Shown: positions 26,991 to 39,012 of the stretch, in pieces | Layout: each line of letters starts with the position of its first letter | Position numbering within the stretch: the stretch's first letter is position 1 | Origin: Paenibacillus sp. MAEPY2 | GTDB taxonomy: Bacteria; Bacillota; Bacilli; Paenibacillales; Paenibacillaceae | Assembly (NCBI RefSeq): GCF_000499205.1 | Contig: NZ_AWUK01000007.1 | Coordinates: 62,001-126,000, forward strand | Direction: 5' to 3' | Length of the DNA stretch: 64,000 nt | The notes under the pieces: model-generated | Database searches by the model: none | What the model saw: the letters and a program-made list of their open reading frames with translations, nothing else | What the model was told of the DNA's origin: nothing | Translations under genes and position numbers: made by a program

Positions 26991-27590
26991 ATGAAGAAAT
27001 TAGTTTTATCATTTTTAGTAATACTATTACTCGTTACTTCGGCTCAATTGGCTCCCGCAGCAGCAGCAACTAAGTATGATTTTAAAAATGTGAATTGGGG
27101 AATGACAGTCAATCAGGTTAAAAAGAAAGAGAAATCAAAGATATTGAAAACAGTCAAGGATAAAGATTTCACCATTTTAGTGTATAAAACAAAAGGATTT
27201 AGGAAAAATGCTGATTTAAATTACATGTTTTACAAAAACAAATTAGTGCGCGCAGTCTATGTGCTTGATCCATACAATACAAACGGAACTACAGATGACC
27301 TAATTGATGAATATTTTAGCATAAAGCGAGACCTATTTGATACATATGATGGATCTATTAACAACAGAGATATTCTTGATAGAAACGGCAAGCGTGTTAC
27401 TACATATGTTGGTGAAGAGAAAGATCTAGCTGCTGGAAAGATAAGTTATCAATGCTATTGGATAGTAGATAAGAAAAAAACACATATTAGTCTTTCCCTC
27501 TCTATATTTGGAAACTTTTTAATTAACCGAGTAATCTACAGTGATAACTCTCTGGACTTCGACATCGATGAAGTAATGGATTCCATGTAA
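26991..27590 (+). CDS. small secreted protein with WGM motif
   Basis: A 199-residue protein with a Sec signal peptide (KKLVLSFLVILLLVTSAQLA, cleavage near AAAAT). After it comes FKNVNWGMTVNQVKKKEKSK, a motif shared by many secreted Firmicute proteins of unknown role with a two-layer fold. I choose ATG 26991 because it begins the signal peptide; an in-frame ATG at 26946 adds a hydrophilic stretch and has no ribosome site. Base composition matches the island, and a terminator follows. Divergent from the HEPN gene. Function unknown. Confidence 0.7.
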   Translation: MKKLVLSFLVILLLVTSAQLAPAAAATKYDFKNVNWGMTVNQVKKKEKSKILKTVKDKDFTILVYKTKGFRKNADLNYMFYKNKLVRAVYVLDPYNTNGTTDDLIDEYFSIKRDLFDTYDGSINNRDILDRNGKRVTTYVGEEKDLAAGKISYQCYWIVDKKKTHISLSLSIFGNFLINRVIYSDNSLDFDIDEVMDSM

Positions 27591-27613
27591 AGCTTAGGTT
27601 AAATCAGTGAGCG

Positions 27614-27642
27614 AGCTGCCTCATTCCTGAGGTGGCTTTTTA
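27614..27642 (+). terminator. terminator of the secreted-protein gene
   Basis: AGCTGCCTCA (27614-27623) pairs, with one G-U, with TGAGGTGGCT (27628-27637) and a T run follows. The next ~250 bp to 27894 hold no gene that I can support. Confidence 0.75.
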
Positions 27643-27894
27643 TTATGCCTTCATATTGAAAATATCCAATTTCTTTTCCATTAGTCTTAACGATGTGACC
27701 CCTCTTGAATTAAAATGTATATGAGAGGAGGAATTAAATATCAGATAGCAAGATATAGCAACACAATACATAACCAGATGAGGAGAGCTAGTTAAGTTGA
27801 TGTAAGGATGGAATACTGCCTGTTAACAGGTTGAAGGTGGACTGTCGCTTGCACATAAAACATAAACTAAATTAGGAATAGGATGATTTGATTA

Positions 27895-28578
27895 GTGAGC
27901 AATAGTTCCTTGTTTAAATTTGATGAAAATGAAGTTAAAGTGATTTTTGTAGACGGTGAACCTTGGTTTGTATTAAAAGATGTATGTAATATTCTCGGTC
28001 TCCGATCCCCAGATGTTAAACAGCGGCTAAACGAGGATGTGGTTTCAACCCACACTGTGCTGGACTCAATTGGAAGAAAGAATTCTGCTACAATTATAAA
28101 CGAAGAAGCATTATATGATGTTATTTTTGACAGTAGAAAGCCCGTAGCGAAATCGTTTCGTAAATGAGTAACAAATGAAGTGCTTCCTTCAATCCGTAGA
28201 GATGGAATGTTTATCTGAGATGAAGCAACGCACGAGCAAGTTAAGTTTAACGTTTCAAACTTCATGGCTAATTTGGATGATTATAATATCACAAAACTCT
28301 ATAATCTTATTGAAGAGTTCTTAGCATTTCACAGACAGCATAAGACGCGCTTACCATATAAAAGAAAGAATTCTAAACATCACGGAAACAAGAAATTGAA
28401 AGACCATATTGAAAGTATGGAAGATATCCGAAATAAGTTAATTAGTTTTCTAGATGTTAAGACTCAGCAGTTTAATGATTACCATCAAGCAGGTCTAGCT
28501 CAAGAATACGTAAGGATCAAAGGTATGGTTGAATGGAAAGTTGAGAATATGCGTTATAGAACAGCAACTTGTAAATAA
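27895..28578 (+). pseudogene. BRO-N prophage antirepressor, broken by two in-frame TGA codons
   Basis: One reading frame runs from GTG 27895 to 28578 with only two interruptions, TGA at 28165-28167 and TGA at 28216-28218. The first ~90 residues are a BRO-N domain: FKFDENEVKVIFVDGEPWFV, then KDVCNILGL and a conserved ...KPVAKSFRK-stop-VTNEVLPSIRRDG. The first TGA replaces the conserved Trp of the FxxWVxxEVLPSIR motif. The last ~100 residues are helical and unassigned. Both stops are single-base changes from sense codons (TGG; possibly CGA), so it is most simply a decayed phage gene. Read-through cannot be excluded by sequence. Confidence 0.75.
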
Positions 28579-28601
28579 TACATAGAATAGCGTAGTAAGG
28601 G

Positions 28602-28632
28602 GCTGCCTCATGTTAGAGGTGGCTTTTTATTA
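28602..28632 (+). terminator. terminator after the BRO pseudogene
   Basis: GCTGCCTC and GAGGTGGC pair (two G-U) before TTTTTATT. The sequence closely copies the terminator at 27614. From 28633 to 28981 I find nothing coding; it is AT-rich with no clear element. Confidence 0.7.
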
Positions 28633-28981
28633 TTCCCATGAAAGCATACTCTCACTAACCTTAGTCTGTGAGGAGAAAAAACAATGATATTTTATCGCAG
28701 ACTGTAGGTAGATTCAAGGTAACATTTAATCACAACCTTATCCATAATCCGACTGTAAACCCAACCCAACTTTTTATACTAACAAACGAACAACCTCTTT
28801 CTTCGTTTCTTTGCTATAACGATTAAAGGTTTGCGCTTCCTACCAACACAACAAAAATACCCTCCGGTTTTCAGTGTTTGATTCATGTACAAATTTCTTT
28901 TTTTGCGTTTTTCGTTTAACACTCATTTAAAAGCAATGCATTCATTTCATCCAAAAACAACTTACTTTTTCTCAAAACACG

Positions 28982-29157
28982 GCAGGTGTCCACACGGCTA
29001 TCCAAAATGAGGCATACAATTATCGTGACCTGTGGAAGAGGAGGTGTATCGGGAAATTATGGTGACGATGGAGCCGATTGTGGTTGGAGAGCATGTTTTG
29101 GTCGGGGTAGAGGTTAAGTTGCCCAAAACGACATTACTGACGATTAATACATCCAAA
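28982..29157 (+). repeat. direct repeat copy 2 (yunC leader and 5' end)
   Basis: Right copy of the 176-bp repeat. It supplies the ribosome site and first ~33 codons of the intact yunC. Confidence 0.95.
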
Positions 29158-29361
29158 GGATATATTATGTGCGGAGCACTCGATGTAGGGTTACTTAATG
29201 AAAAGCTTGGGGATCGCAAAATTATTGCAGCTCGGGCGGTTGGCGTGCGCACATTGGAACAGCTGCTGCATGCACCTATGGAGTCGGTGACAACGGAAGC
29301 TGAGGCTATGGGCATTACGGTGGGCATGACGGGTGTAGAAGCATTGCTCAAGATGATCTAA
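29059..29361 (+). CDS. yunC: YunC/DUF1805 family protein
   Basis: Hundred-residue DUF1805 protein, recognised from VKLPKTTLLTI, GYIMCGALDV, LLNEKLGDR and ARAVGVRTLEQLL. B. subtilis YunC has a known fold but no known role. I place the start at ATG 29059: the strong AGAGGAGGTG site lies at 29037-29046, which excludes the GTG at 29032. The 5' third is the right copy of the island repeat, so the present gene may be a chimera of element and host DNA. Downstream is a terminator shared with mtnA. Confidence 0.88.
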   Translation: MVTMEPIVVGEHVLVGVEVKLPKTTLLTINTSKGYIMCGALDVGLLNEKLGDRKIIAARAVGVRTLEQLLHAPMESVTTEAEAMGITVGMTGVEALLKMI

Positions 29362-29386
29362 ATCCCTGAATAATCAGCGATCAAAA

Positions 29387-29415
29387 AAAGGGCTCCCCTT
29401 CTGGGAAGCCCCTCT
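29387..29415. terminator. terminator between yunC and mtnA
   Basis: GGGCTCCCC (29390-29398) pairs with GGGAAGCCC (29403-29411), one mismatch. A-rich on the left and pyrimidine-rich on the right, so usable both ways. Confidence 0.65.
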
Positions 29416-29474
29416 CTTTGATTTACATGTAACAATCCTATATCAAACGATCCACTCAAACTTATTTCCACTTC

Positions 29475-30554
29475 TTAAGCTTCATCCTTGGCCTTGGCGA
29501 ACAGGGCAGCCAAATTCTCTTGGAAAGGAGCGCGAACAACGCCTTTTTCCGTAATAATGGCCGTTACATATTCATTAGGCGTTACGTCAAACGCCGGGTT
29601 GAATACTTTCACCCCTTGTGGTGCTGTACGTTTGCCAAATCCTTCGGTTACTTCCTCCGCAGCACGTTCCTCAATCGGAATAAGATCTCCGGATGGCGTA
29701 GACAGATCAATGGTGGACAGTGGGCTGGCTACATAAAAAGGAATGTTATGCGCTTTGGCAAGGACTGCTACGCTGTATGTTCCGATTTTGTTTGCTACAT
29801 CCCCATTGGCAGCGACGCGGTCTGTACCAACGATAACTGCCTGAATCCAGCCTTTGGACATCACCATGCCTGCCATGTTGTCGCAGATCAGAGTAACGTC
29901 AATGCCGGCTTGCTGGAGCTCAAAGGCTGTAAGACGTGCACCTTGAAGGACAGGACGAGTTTCGTCTGCGAATACTTTCAGGTTGATGCCGCGCTCGTGA
30001 GCGAGGTACATCGGTGCAGTCGCCGTACCGTATTTCGCGGTTGCAAGTCCACCTGCATTACAGTGTGTGAGTACTCCCATACCGTCTGCGAACAAAGGAA
30101 GAGCATTTTCTCCGATTAAGCGGCATACTTCTTCGTCTTCTTTTTGAATCAAGAGAGCTTCGGCTTCAAGAGCAGAATTGCTATCTTCGATGCTTGCACC
30201 GGATTCAGCGAGGTCACTGGCTTTTTGCATCATGCGATCCAGCGCCCAGAACAGGTTTACAGCCGTTGGACGGGAAGTGGCGAGATGAGCACAGATGGAT
30301 TTTACATGATCCAGCCATCCTTGGATGGCAAGTCCGTCATATGCCTTGGCACCGAGCACGACGCCAAATGCGGCGGCAATTCCAATCGCCGGCGCACCGC
30401 GTACTTTCATTGAGTGGATGGATTCCCATACTTCCTCCGGCGTGTATAGTTTCAGCATCAGAATCGTTTCAGGCAGCAGACGCTGGTCAAGCATTTCAAG
30501 CTTGTCCTGTTTCCATATCAGAGAGGACAGAGGCTGATGTTCAGCGGTTGTCAT
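29475..30554 (-). CDS. mtnA: methylthioribose-1-phosphate isomerase
   Basis: Methionine salvage enzyme that converts 5-methylthioribose-1-phosphate to methylthioribulose-1-phosphate. Family blocks are [45 protein letters not shown] with the catalytic Cys, and [18 protein letters not shown] with the catalytic Asp. Length 359 is standard. It follows mtnK by 46 bp on the same strand, so they form an mtnKA operon. The other salvage genes (mtnW, X, B, D) are not here. Confidence 0.96.
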   Translation of the reverse strand: MTTAEHQPLSSLIWKQDKLEMLDQRLLPETILMLKLYTPEEVWESIHSMKVRGAPAIGIAAAFGVVLGAKAYDGLAIQGWLDHVKSICAHLATSRPTAVNLFWALDRMMQKASDLAESGASIEDSNSALEAEALLIQKEDEEVCRLIGENALPLFADGMGVLTHCNAGGLATAKYGTATAPMYLAHERGINLKVFADETRPVLQGARLTAFELQQAGIDVTLICDNMAGMVMSKGWIQAVIVGTDRVAANGDVANKIGTYSVAVLAKAHNIPFYVASPLSTIDLSTPSGDLIPIEERAAEEVTEGFGKRTAPQGVKVFNPAFDVTPNEYVTAIITEKGVVRAPFQENLAALFAKAKDEA

Positions 30555-30600
30555 GGATGTTCCTCCGTTCCGTAAGTTAAGCTTGTATGTGTACTTAGAA

Positions 30601-31818
30601 TTAAATCTTAATAGAAGAAACCGCCGTAGCTACTGTATCCAGAAGTTCACCGATTGTGTTCAGATTACGATTACGCTTGATAAGTGCTTTACCAATCGCC
30701 AGCGCTTTGCGCTGAGCACGTTCACGTTCTGTGACATCCCCAATCGTATCGATATCTGCCACATGCGCGAGTCCGACAATACGGCGGACCATCTTCGCGC
30801 CAGCAAAGCCAGTAGCGTCTCTGAATATTTGTTGTACATAAAGATCTTCGTATCCAGGTGCCTTAGCCATAGGATCAACCAAATCGGAAGTCCACAGACT
30901 ACGGAAGCGGGATTCGAATTCAGTCCATACGTCACGAACCATATCCAACAAAATCATTTCACGCTCATGAAGAGCCGTCTGATCTTGAATTCGACCTGGC
31001 AGCGAGGCGTAATGGAGAAGCAAATTGGCAAGCACGGCACCTACATCGAATCCCATTGGCCCAAAATAAGCAAATTCGGGATCAATGACTTTGGTCGATT
31101 CAGGCGTAACGAAAATGCTGCCTGTGTGCAGATCACCATGAAGCAGGGCTTGACCGTGTGTCAGGAATTTCTCACGCAGCAAGGCGACTTCAAGATGAAG
31201 TTCCCCATCTGTGCGAAGTGCTTCCGCTTCGTCCTCAATTGAAGCCTCATAATTATTTTTCTCCGCAATGCGATATGGCTCATCAAAGATCAAATCTTCG
31301 GTTATTTTACATTGATCCGGATTGACGAATCTGCCCTGTTTCTCTTTCTTCAACTGCTGGTTCATGCCAAGGTCTGACGTGAAAAATAAAGTCCTTGCCA
31401 TAAACTCCCCAATGTGTTTTGCAAAAAGAGGATACGTTCCGCCATCGATGAGGCCCTTGCGCATAATCACATGATCGCTTAAATCTTCCATCACGGTTAA
31501 GGCCAGATCATCATCATAATGGTACACTTCGGGTACCATTCCTGGACATAAACGATACTCTTCCTGCAGGATTTCCCGTTCAATTCTGGCACGTACCAGA
31601 GACAATGGCCATGATTCTCCGACCACTTTCGCATAAGGAAGAGCCTGTTTGATAATGATACTTTTATCGGAGTTCCGATCCGTGATATGGAAGACCAAAT
31701 TCAGATTGCCGTCACCAATCTCACGACATTCCAAATTCGCATCTGCCGCAAACGGACCCGGTAATGTTTTGGCCAGTTCGATTGCATCCTGGGGTGTTAA
31801 AGGGTGATATTGGGACAA
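30601..31818 (-). CDS. mtnK: 5-methylthioribose kinase
   Basis: Phosphorylates methylthioribose for the mtnA step. It has the APH-like kinase fold: [15 protein letters not shown] as P-loop region, [31 protein letters not shown] as catalytic loop and [15 protein letters not shown] as metal-binding loop. I place the start at TTG 31818 because GGAGGTG sits 6 bp upstream; an in-frame ATG at 31833 would carry this site inside the gene. I looked for the S-box (SAM) riboswitch usual before this operon in Bacillales and do not see it between 31819 and 32119. Confidence 0.94.
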   Translation of the reverse strand: MSQYHPLTPQDAIELAKTLPGPFAADANLECREIGDGNLNLVFHITDRNSDKSIIIKQALPYAKVVGESWPLSLVRARIEREILQEEYRLCPGMVPEVYHYDDDLALTVMEDLSDHVIMRKGLIDGGTYPLFAKHIGEFMARTLFFTSDLGMNQQLKKEKQGRFVNPDQCKITEDLIFDEPYRIAEKNNYEASIEDEAEALRTDGELHLEVALLREKFLTHGQALLHGDLHTGSIFVTPESTKVIDPEFAYFGPMGFDVGAVLANLLLHYASLPGRIQDQTALHEREMILLDMVRDVWTEFESRFRSLWTSDLVDPMAKAPGYEDLYVQQIFRDATGFAGAKMVRRIVGLAHVADIDTIGDVTERERAQRKALAIGKALIKRNRNLNTIGELLDTVATAVSSIKI

Positions 31819-32119
31819 GAATGCCACCTCCATATATATGAAGAAACAGGAGAAAACCCACTTCTTTGCTTGGTATATGTCAGTATATCGGAAATAACTG
31901 TGATTTTGTACCCTTTTTTTGAGACAGGTGATACCGGACTTGTTTCGAACTTCCTGTGCACGGGTAAAAACAAATAGGCCGGACGGTTGACAGGAATACC
32001 GCCGACAAGGCTCTCTGCCACAGGGTGGAGCCGAATTGTTAAATCTCTGTCATTGACGGCAGGTTGACCTGCTTAAAGTGAATGTCAGACTAATTTTATA
32101 ATAAAAGGATGGGATTAAG
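31819..32119. other. intergenic region between divergent mtnK and dps
   Basis: No gene or known riboswitch seen. It holds the perfect palindrome GCAGGT-TG-ACCTGC (32059-32072) and a TATAAT at 32097-32102 without a matching -35, close to the dps start. A stem GGCTC...GAGCC lies around 32009-32032. Confidence 0.5.
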
Positions 32120-32581
32120 ATGGCTACAAAAAACAAAACAGATCAAGCGAAATCGGTGGAACAAGTACTTAATCGTCAGGTGGCAAACCTGAACGTCCTG
32201 TATGTCAAAATTCATAACTATCACTGGTATGTAAAAGGACCTAACTTTTTCACACTGCATGTAAAATTCGAAGAATTCTACAACGAAGTGACTGTACAAA
32301 TGGATGAAATCGCTGAACGTATTCTTACCCTCAAGGGCAGCCCTGCGGCTACGATGAAAGAATATTTGGAGCTTTCCTCTATTCAAGAGGCTGCTGGTGG
32401 GGAAGACGCTAAGACTATGGTACAGAACCTGATTGAGGATTTTGCTACATTGTCGAACGAGTATCAGGAAGGTATTGAAGTGGCAGATGCTGCGGAAGAC
32501 CAACCAACATCCGACATGCTGACAGGCTTCAAGGCGGATCTGGAGAAACATATGTGGATGCTTCGCTCTTTCTTGGGCTAA
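32120..32581 (+). CDS. dps: Dps-family ferritin-like protein
   Basis: Dodecameric ferritin that stores iron and protects DNA from peroxide. The inter-subunit ferroxidase ligands are present with normal spacing: His35, His47, Asp62 and Glu66 (HNYHWYVKG, LHVKFEEFY, DEIAERI). Length 153 fits. AAGGATGGG precedes the ATG. Stand-alone gene; in Bacillales such genes answer to PerR or sigma-B, but I cannot read either site with certainty. Later DUF1802 gene is 127 bp away and probably separate. Confidence 0.93.
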   Translation: MATKNKTDQAKSVEQVLNRQVANLNVLYVKIHNYHWYVKGPNFFTLHVKFEEFYNEVTVQMDEIAERILTLKGSPAATMKEYLELSSIQEAAGGEDAKTMVQNLIEDFATLSNEYQEGIEVADAAEDQPTSDMLTGFKADLEKHMWMLRSFLG

Positions 32582-32708
32582 TCCCAGCTTTACCTGCCGA
32601 GTTAGTGGGTCGTCCACAAATACAGTTTGCTTATCTGCCCTTACTCGTTGTCAGGACGAGGCCAAGCGTCTATACTGCTGACAAGACTGATTTCGGGAGG
32701 GGAACGTT

Positions 32709-33284
32709 ATGATAGGCACAACGATACCGGCATTAAAAGAATGGGCCTCTGCAATCAAAGCACTGGAAACGGGTCGTCAGGTTATGGTGATGCGTAAAGG
32801 CGGGATTGTGGAGGAAACCAGACGTTTTGAGTTGAAAAGTCCAGCGTTCTATCTGTATCCGACTTATGAACATCAGCGTAAAGAACTGATTAAGTCCTCT
32901 GATCATTTCTATGTTGATGAATCACTGGCCGAATGGGTGCCTGAAGCTTCGACGATCCGTCTCACGGCATATGCTGAAGTGACGCAGGATTTGGAAATCA
33001 GAGATCAGGAGATGCTGGATCGACTTCATGACTTTCATATGTGGACTGGGGATTTTGCCGAAGACCGTTTAAGGTGGAAACGCAAAGATCCACTTCACGT
33101 ATTGATACTCCGAGTGTACCGTTTGAAGGAACCGATGGAGATTCCCGTATTATCTGAATACAACGGATGCCGTTCATGGATTTCCATTCCGAATAGTCCA
33201 GTGCCGCGCGAAATGACGCCGGTGGTGGACGTTGCGGATTTTGACGAACAGGTACAGAAGATTAACGAGACGCTCAAAATGTAA
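32709..33284 (+). CDS. DUF1802 family protein
   Basis: A 191-residue soluble protein of DUF1802: ALKEWASAIKALETGRQVMV, MRKGGIVEE, FYLYPTYEHQRKELIK and LHVLILRVYRL are its usual blocks. Function is not known. CGGGAGGGG precedes the ATG. It ends at a strong terminator and so is separate from the suf operon. Confidence 0.88.
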   Translation: MIGTTIPALKEWASAIKALETGRQVMVMRKGGIVEETRRFELKSPAFYLYPTYEHQRKELIKSSDHFYVDESLAEWVPEASTIRLTAYAEVTQDLEIRDQEMLDRLHDFHMWTGDFAEDRLRWKRKDPLHVLILRVYRLKEPMEIPVLSEYNGCRSWISIPNSPVPREMTPVVDVADFDEQVQKINETLKM

Positions 33285-33296
33285 TGTTATTTATCG

Positions 33297-33332
33297 AAAG
33301 GACTTATCCATGATATGGATAGGTCCTTTTTT
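33297..33332 (+). terminator. terminator before the suf operon
   Basis: AAAGGACTTATCCA (33297-33310) pairs with TGGATAGGTCCTTT (33316-33329), one G-U, followed by TTTT. Confidence 0.85.
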
Positions 33333-33493
33333 CGGTTGAGAGGAGAAGATTCGTTAAAAGGTTAAATTCCTGTGATTTTTCTCACTGTCTATTTATGACG
33401 AAGAAGTTTTGTTATTTGATTCAAACGGGCTTTTAAGATAGAATCAGGTAGAATAATGTTTCCTGCACGGGACAAGAGATCGTAGGAAATGAC

Positions 33494-33531
33494 TTGATTA
33501 TCATTGAGAATCAGTTTAGAATTATTCTAAA
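33494..33531 (+). promoter_or_regulatory. suf promoter with palindromic operator over the -10
   Basis: TTGATT (33494-33499), a 17-bp spacer and TAGAAT (33517-33522) form a sigma-A promoter. The perfect 17-bp palindrome TTTAGAATTATTCTAAA (33515-33531) covers the -10. It looks like a Fur/PerR-family box. A looser inverted repeat TGATTAT...AGAATCA overlaps the spacer. The transcript would have a ~125-base leader; the rest of 33333-33655 shows nothing else. Confidence 0.6.
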
Positions 33532-33655
33532 GTGATTCTTGCTTTGAAGATTGGAGCACAGGAGAAATTCAGGGGAAGCCCTGTTCAGATATAATAGGCG
33601 CTTTTTCGTTTTCGACAGTACACATCAATTTAATCAATGGAGGGAAACAATACAC

Positions 33656-34438
33656 ATGGCTACGAATTTCGTCATTGAAGGTCTGAAAGCGACGATCGAA
33701 GGTAAGGAAATCCTGAAAGGCATCAACCTGGAAATGAAAGGTGGAGAAATCCACGCAATCATGGGTCCGAACGGAACAGGTAAATCAACGCTGGCTTCTG
33801 CACTTATGGGGCACCCTAAATATGAAGTAACAGAAGGTACAGTAACTCTTGACGGTGAAGATGTACTGGATATGGCAGTAGATGAGCGGGCGCGTGCAGG
33901 TCTATTCCTGGCTATGCAATATCCGAGTGAAATCGCGGGTGTAACGAACTCTGACTTCCTGCGCAGTGCTATCAATGCACGTCGCGAAGAAGGTAACGAA
34001 ATCTCCCTGATCAAGTTCATTCGTCAAATGGAAGGTAAAATGAAAGAACTCGACATGAATCCTGAGTTTGCTCACCGTTATCTGAATGAAGGTTTCTCCG
34101 GTGGTGAGAAAAAACGTAACGAAATTCTGCAAATGATGCTGCTGGATCCGAAAATCGTAGTACTTGATGAAATTGACTCCGGTCTCGATATCGATGCTCT
34201 GAAAATCGTGGCAAACGGTGTTAATGCAATGAAGAGCGAAGATCGCGGTTTCCTGATCATCACTCACTATCAACGTCTGTTGAACTACATTACGCCTGAC
34301 TACGTTCACGTAATGATGCAAGGTCGTATCGTGAAATCTGGCGGACCTGAGCTTGCTCACCGTCTGGAAGCTGAAGGATATGACTGGGTTAAGGAAGAGC
34401 TGGGAATCACAGACGAAACTGTAGGTCAAGAAGCGTAA
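33656..34438 (+). CDS. sufC: SufC, ATPase of the SUF Fe-S assembly complex
   Basis: ABC-type ATPase of the SufBCD scaffold. Walker A GPNGTGKST, signature FSGGEKKRNEILQ (SufC form) and Walker B VVLDEIDSGLD are intact. The ATG at 33656 follows GGAGGGA; the open frame reaches back to 33551 but lacks a better site. First gene of sufCDSUB, the only Fe-S system of most Firmicutes, with 24 bp to sufD. Length 260 is standard. Confidence 0.97.
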   Translation: MATNFVIEGLKATIEGKEILKGINLEMKGGEIHAIMGPNGTGKSTLASALMGHPKYEVTEGTVTLDGEDVLDMAVDERARAGLFLAMQYPSEIAGVTNSDFLRSAINARREEGNEISLIKFIRQMEGKMKELDMNPEFAHRYLNEGFSGGEKKRNEILQMMLLDPKIVVLDEIDSGLDIDALKIVANGVNAMKSEDRGFLIITHYQRLLNYITPDYVHVMMQGRIVKSGGPELAHRLEAEGYDWVKEELGITDETVGQEA

Positions 34439-34462
34439 AGACAAAACGGAGGAGGATAATCA

Positions 34463-37405
<2,943 letters not shown>

Positions 37406-37425
37406 CGATAGGGAGGTAGAGCAAG

Positions 37426-38823
37426 ATGGCTAAAAAAGCACCAGAAATGGAAGAGTATAAATATGGTTTTCGTGACGAGCACAAATCCATCTTTCAAACC
37501 GGTAAAGGTCTGACTGCAGAAGTCGTTACCGAGATTTCCAAGATTAAGAACGAACCGGAGTGGATGTTGGAATTCCGTTTGAAATCCCTGAAACAATTCG
37601 AAAAGATGCCTATGCCGAAATGGGGCGGAGACCTCGACGGGTTGGATTTCAACGAAATTCAGTATTATGTTCGTGCTTCTGACAAGCAAGGAAAAACATG
37701 GGAAGAGGTACCTTCCGAAATCAAGGAAACTTTTGATAAACTGGGTATCCCTGAAGCAGAACAAAAGTTCCTCGCAGGTGTATCGGCTCAGTATGAGTCC
37801 GAGGTTGTATACCACAATATGCAAAAAGAATTGGAAGATCAGGGCGTAATCTTTATGGATACGGATACTGCACTTAGAGAGCATCCGGAAATCCTGCGTG
37901 AGTATTTCGCAACCGTTATTCCACCAGCAGATAACAAATTTGCTGCACTGAATAGTGCCGTTTGGTCCGGAGGAAGCTTCATCTACGTGCCTAAAGGCGT
38001 GAAATGTGAGGTGCCTCTGCAAGCCTATTTCCGGATTAACTCCGAAAATATGGGACAGTTTGAGCGTACACTCATCATTGCAGACGAAGATAGCTTCGTT
38101 CACTATGTAGAGGGCTGTACAGCTCCGATCTACAGCACGAACTCACTGCACAGTGCGGTCGTTGAGATTATCTGTAAGAAAAATGCCCGTGTTCGTTACA
38201 CAACGATTCAAAACTGGGCACCAAACATCTACAACCTGGTTACCAAACGTGCGGTTGCTGAAGAGAATGCAACGATGGAATGGGTCGATGGTAACATCGG
38301 TTCCAAACTGACGATGAAATATCCAGCCGTAGTACTGAAAGGCCGCGGAGCTAAAGGTTCGGTTCTGTCCATCGCTGTAGCTGGTAAAAATCAGCATCAG
38401 GATGCAGGGGCGAAAATGATTCACTTGGCTCCAGATACAACATCAACGATTGTATCCAAGTCGATCAGTAAACATGGCGGTAAAGTAACCTACCGTGGTC
38501 TGGCTTCCTTTGGTCGCCAAGCGGAAGGTGCGAAATCCAATATCAAATGTGATACGCTCATTCTGGATAATGAGTCCACATCCGATACGATTCCTTACAA
38601 TGAAATCATGAATGATAACATTATGCTGGAGCATGAAGCTACGGTATCGAAGGTGTCCGAGGATCAACTCTTCTACCTGATGAGCCGTGGTTTGACTGAC
38701 GCAGAAGCAACACAGATGATTATCATGGGCTTCATTGAACCGTTCACGAAGGAATTGCCGATGGAATATGCGGTAGAGATGAACAGATTGATCAAGTTCG
38801 AAATGGAAGGCTCCATTGGTTAA
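37426..38823 (+). CDS. sufB: SufB, Fe-S scaffold subunit
   Basis: Main scaffold on which the cluster is built with SufC and SufD. Family blocks are [48 protein letters not shown] and [20 protein letters not shown]. Length 465. GGGAGGTAGAG precedes the ATG. Last gene of the operon, closed by a strong terminator. Confidence 0.97.
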   Translation: MAKKAPEMEEYKYGFRDEHKSIFQTGKGLTAEVVTEISKIKNEPEWMLEFRLKSLKQFEKMPMPKWGGDLDGLDFNEIQYYVRASDKQGKTWEEVPSEIKETFDKLGIPEAEQKFLAGVSAQYESEVVYHNMQKELEDQGVIFMDTDTALREHPEILREYFATVIPPADNKFAALNSAVWSGGSFIYVPKGVKCEVPLQAYFRINSENMGQFERTLIIADEDSFVHYVEGCTAPIYSTNSLHSAVVEIICKKNARVRYTTIQNWAPNIYNLVTKRAVAEENATMEWVDGNIGSKLTMKYPAVVLKGRGAKGSVLSIAVAGKNQHQDAGAKMIHLAPDTTSTIVSKSISKHGGKVTYRGLASFGRQAEGAKSNIKCDTLILDNESTSDTIPYNEIMNDNIMLEHEATVSKVSEDQLFYLMSRGLTDAEATQMIIMGFIEPFTKELPMEYAVEMNRLIKFEMEGSIG

Positions 38824-38835
38824 TACAGCTGCAAC

Positions 38836-38870
38836 AAAAAGATCGAGGGATTTTCCCTCGATCTTTTTTT
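38836..38870 (+). terminator. terminator of the suf operon
   Basis: GATCGAGGGA (38841-38850) pairs with TCCCTCGATC (38854-38863) around TTT, followed by seven T. Confidence 0.9.
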
Positions 38871-39012
38871 GTTTTGTGGAGGATCTGCCTCTGTATGCAG
38901 GCTTGAACCAGATTTGAAATGTTTAAAAATACAAAAATATACATTTGATTTATTTTCCCGTAACACTGAGTACATATGTTTGAATGGATTCAAATATGAG
39001 GAGGGATAGTTT

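Larger units (their letters stand above)
25223..29157. mobile_element. putative integrated island between two yunC 5' copies
   Basis: The 176-bp segments 25223-25398 and 28982-29157 are direct repeats with two mismatches. Between them is ~3.6 kb of AT-rich DNA unlike its flanks: HEPN protein, secreted protein and broken phage-type antirepressor. The right copy reads into an intact yunC, the left copy into a wrecked reading frame. This is what integration into yunC by an element that restores the 5' end would leave. No integrase gene survives, so the element is a remnant or depends on a helper. A tandem duplication followed by insertion is the alternative. Confidence 0.6.

Noticed and set aside
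25223..29157. IS element or composite transposon.
   Set aside because: No transposase gene, no terminal inverted repeats at the repeat ends; the repeats are target-gene sequence.
31797..32021. A 74-codon open frame on the minus strand upstream of mtnK.
   Set aside because: No ribosome site, no family likeness, and it overlaps the mtnK start. The sequence reads as leader DNA.
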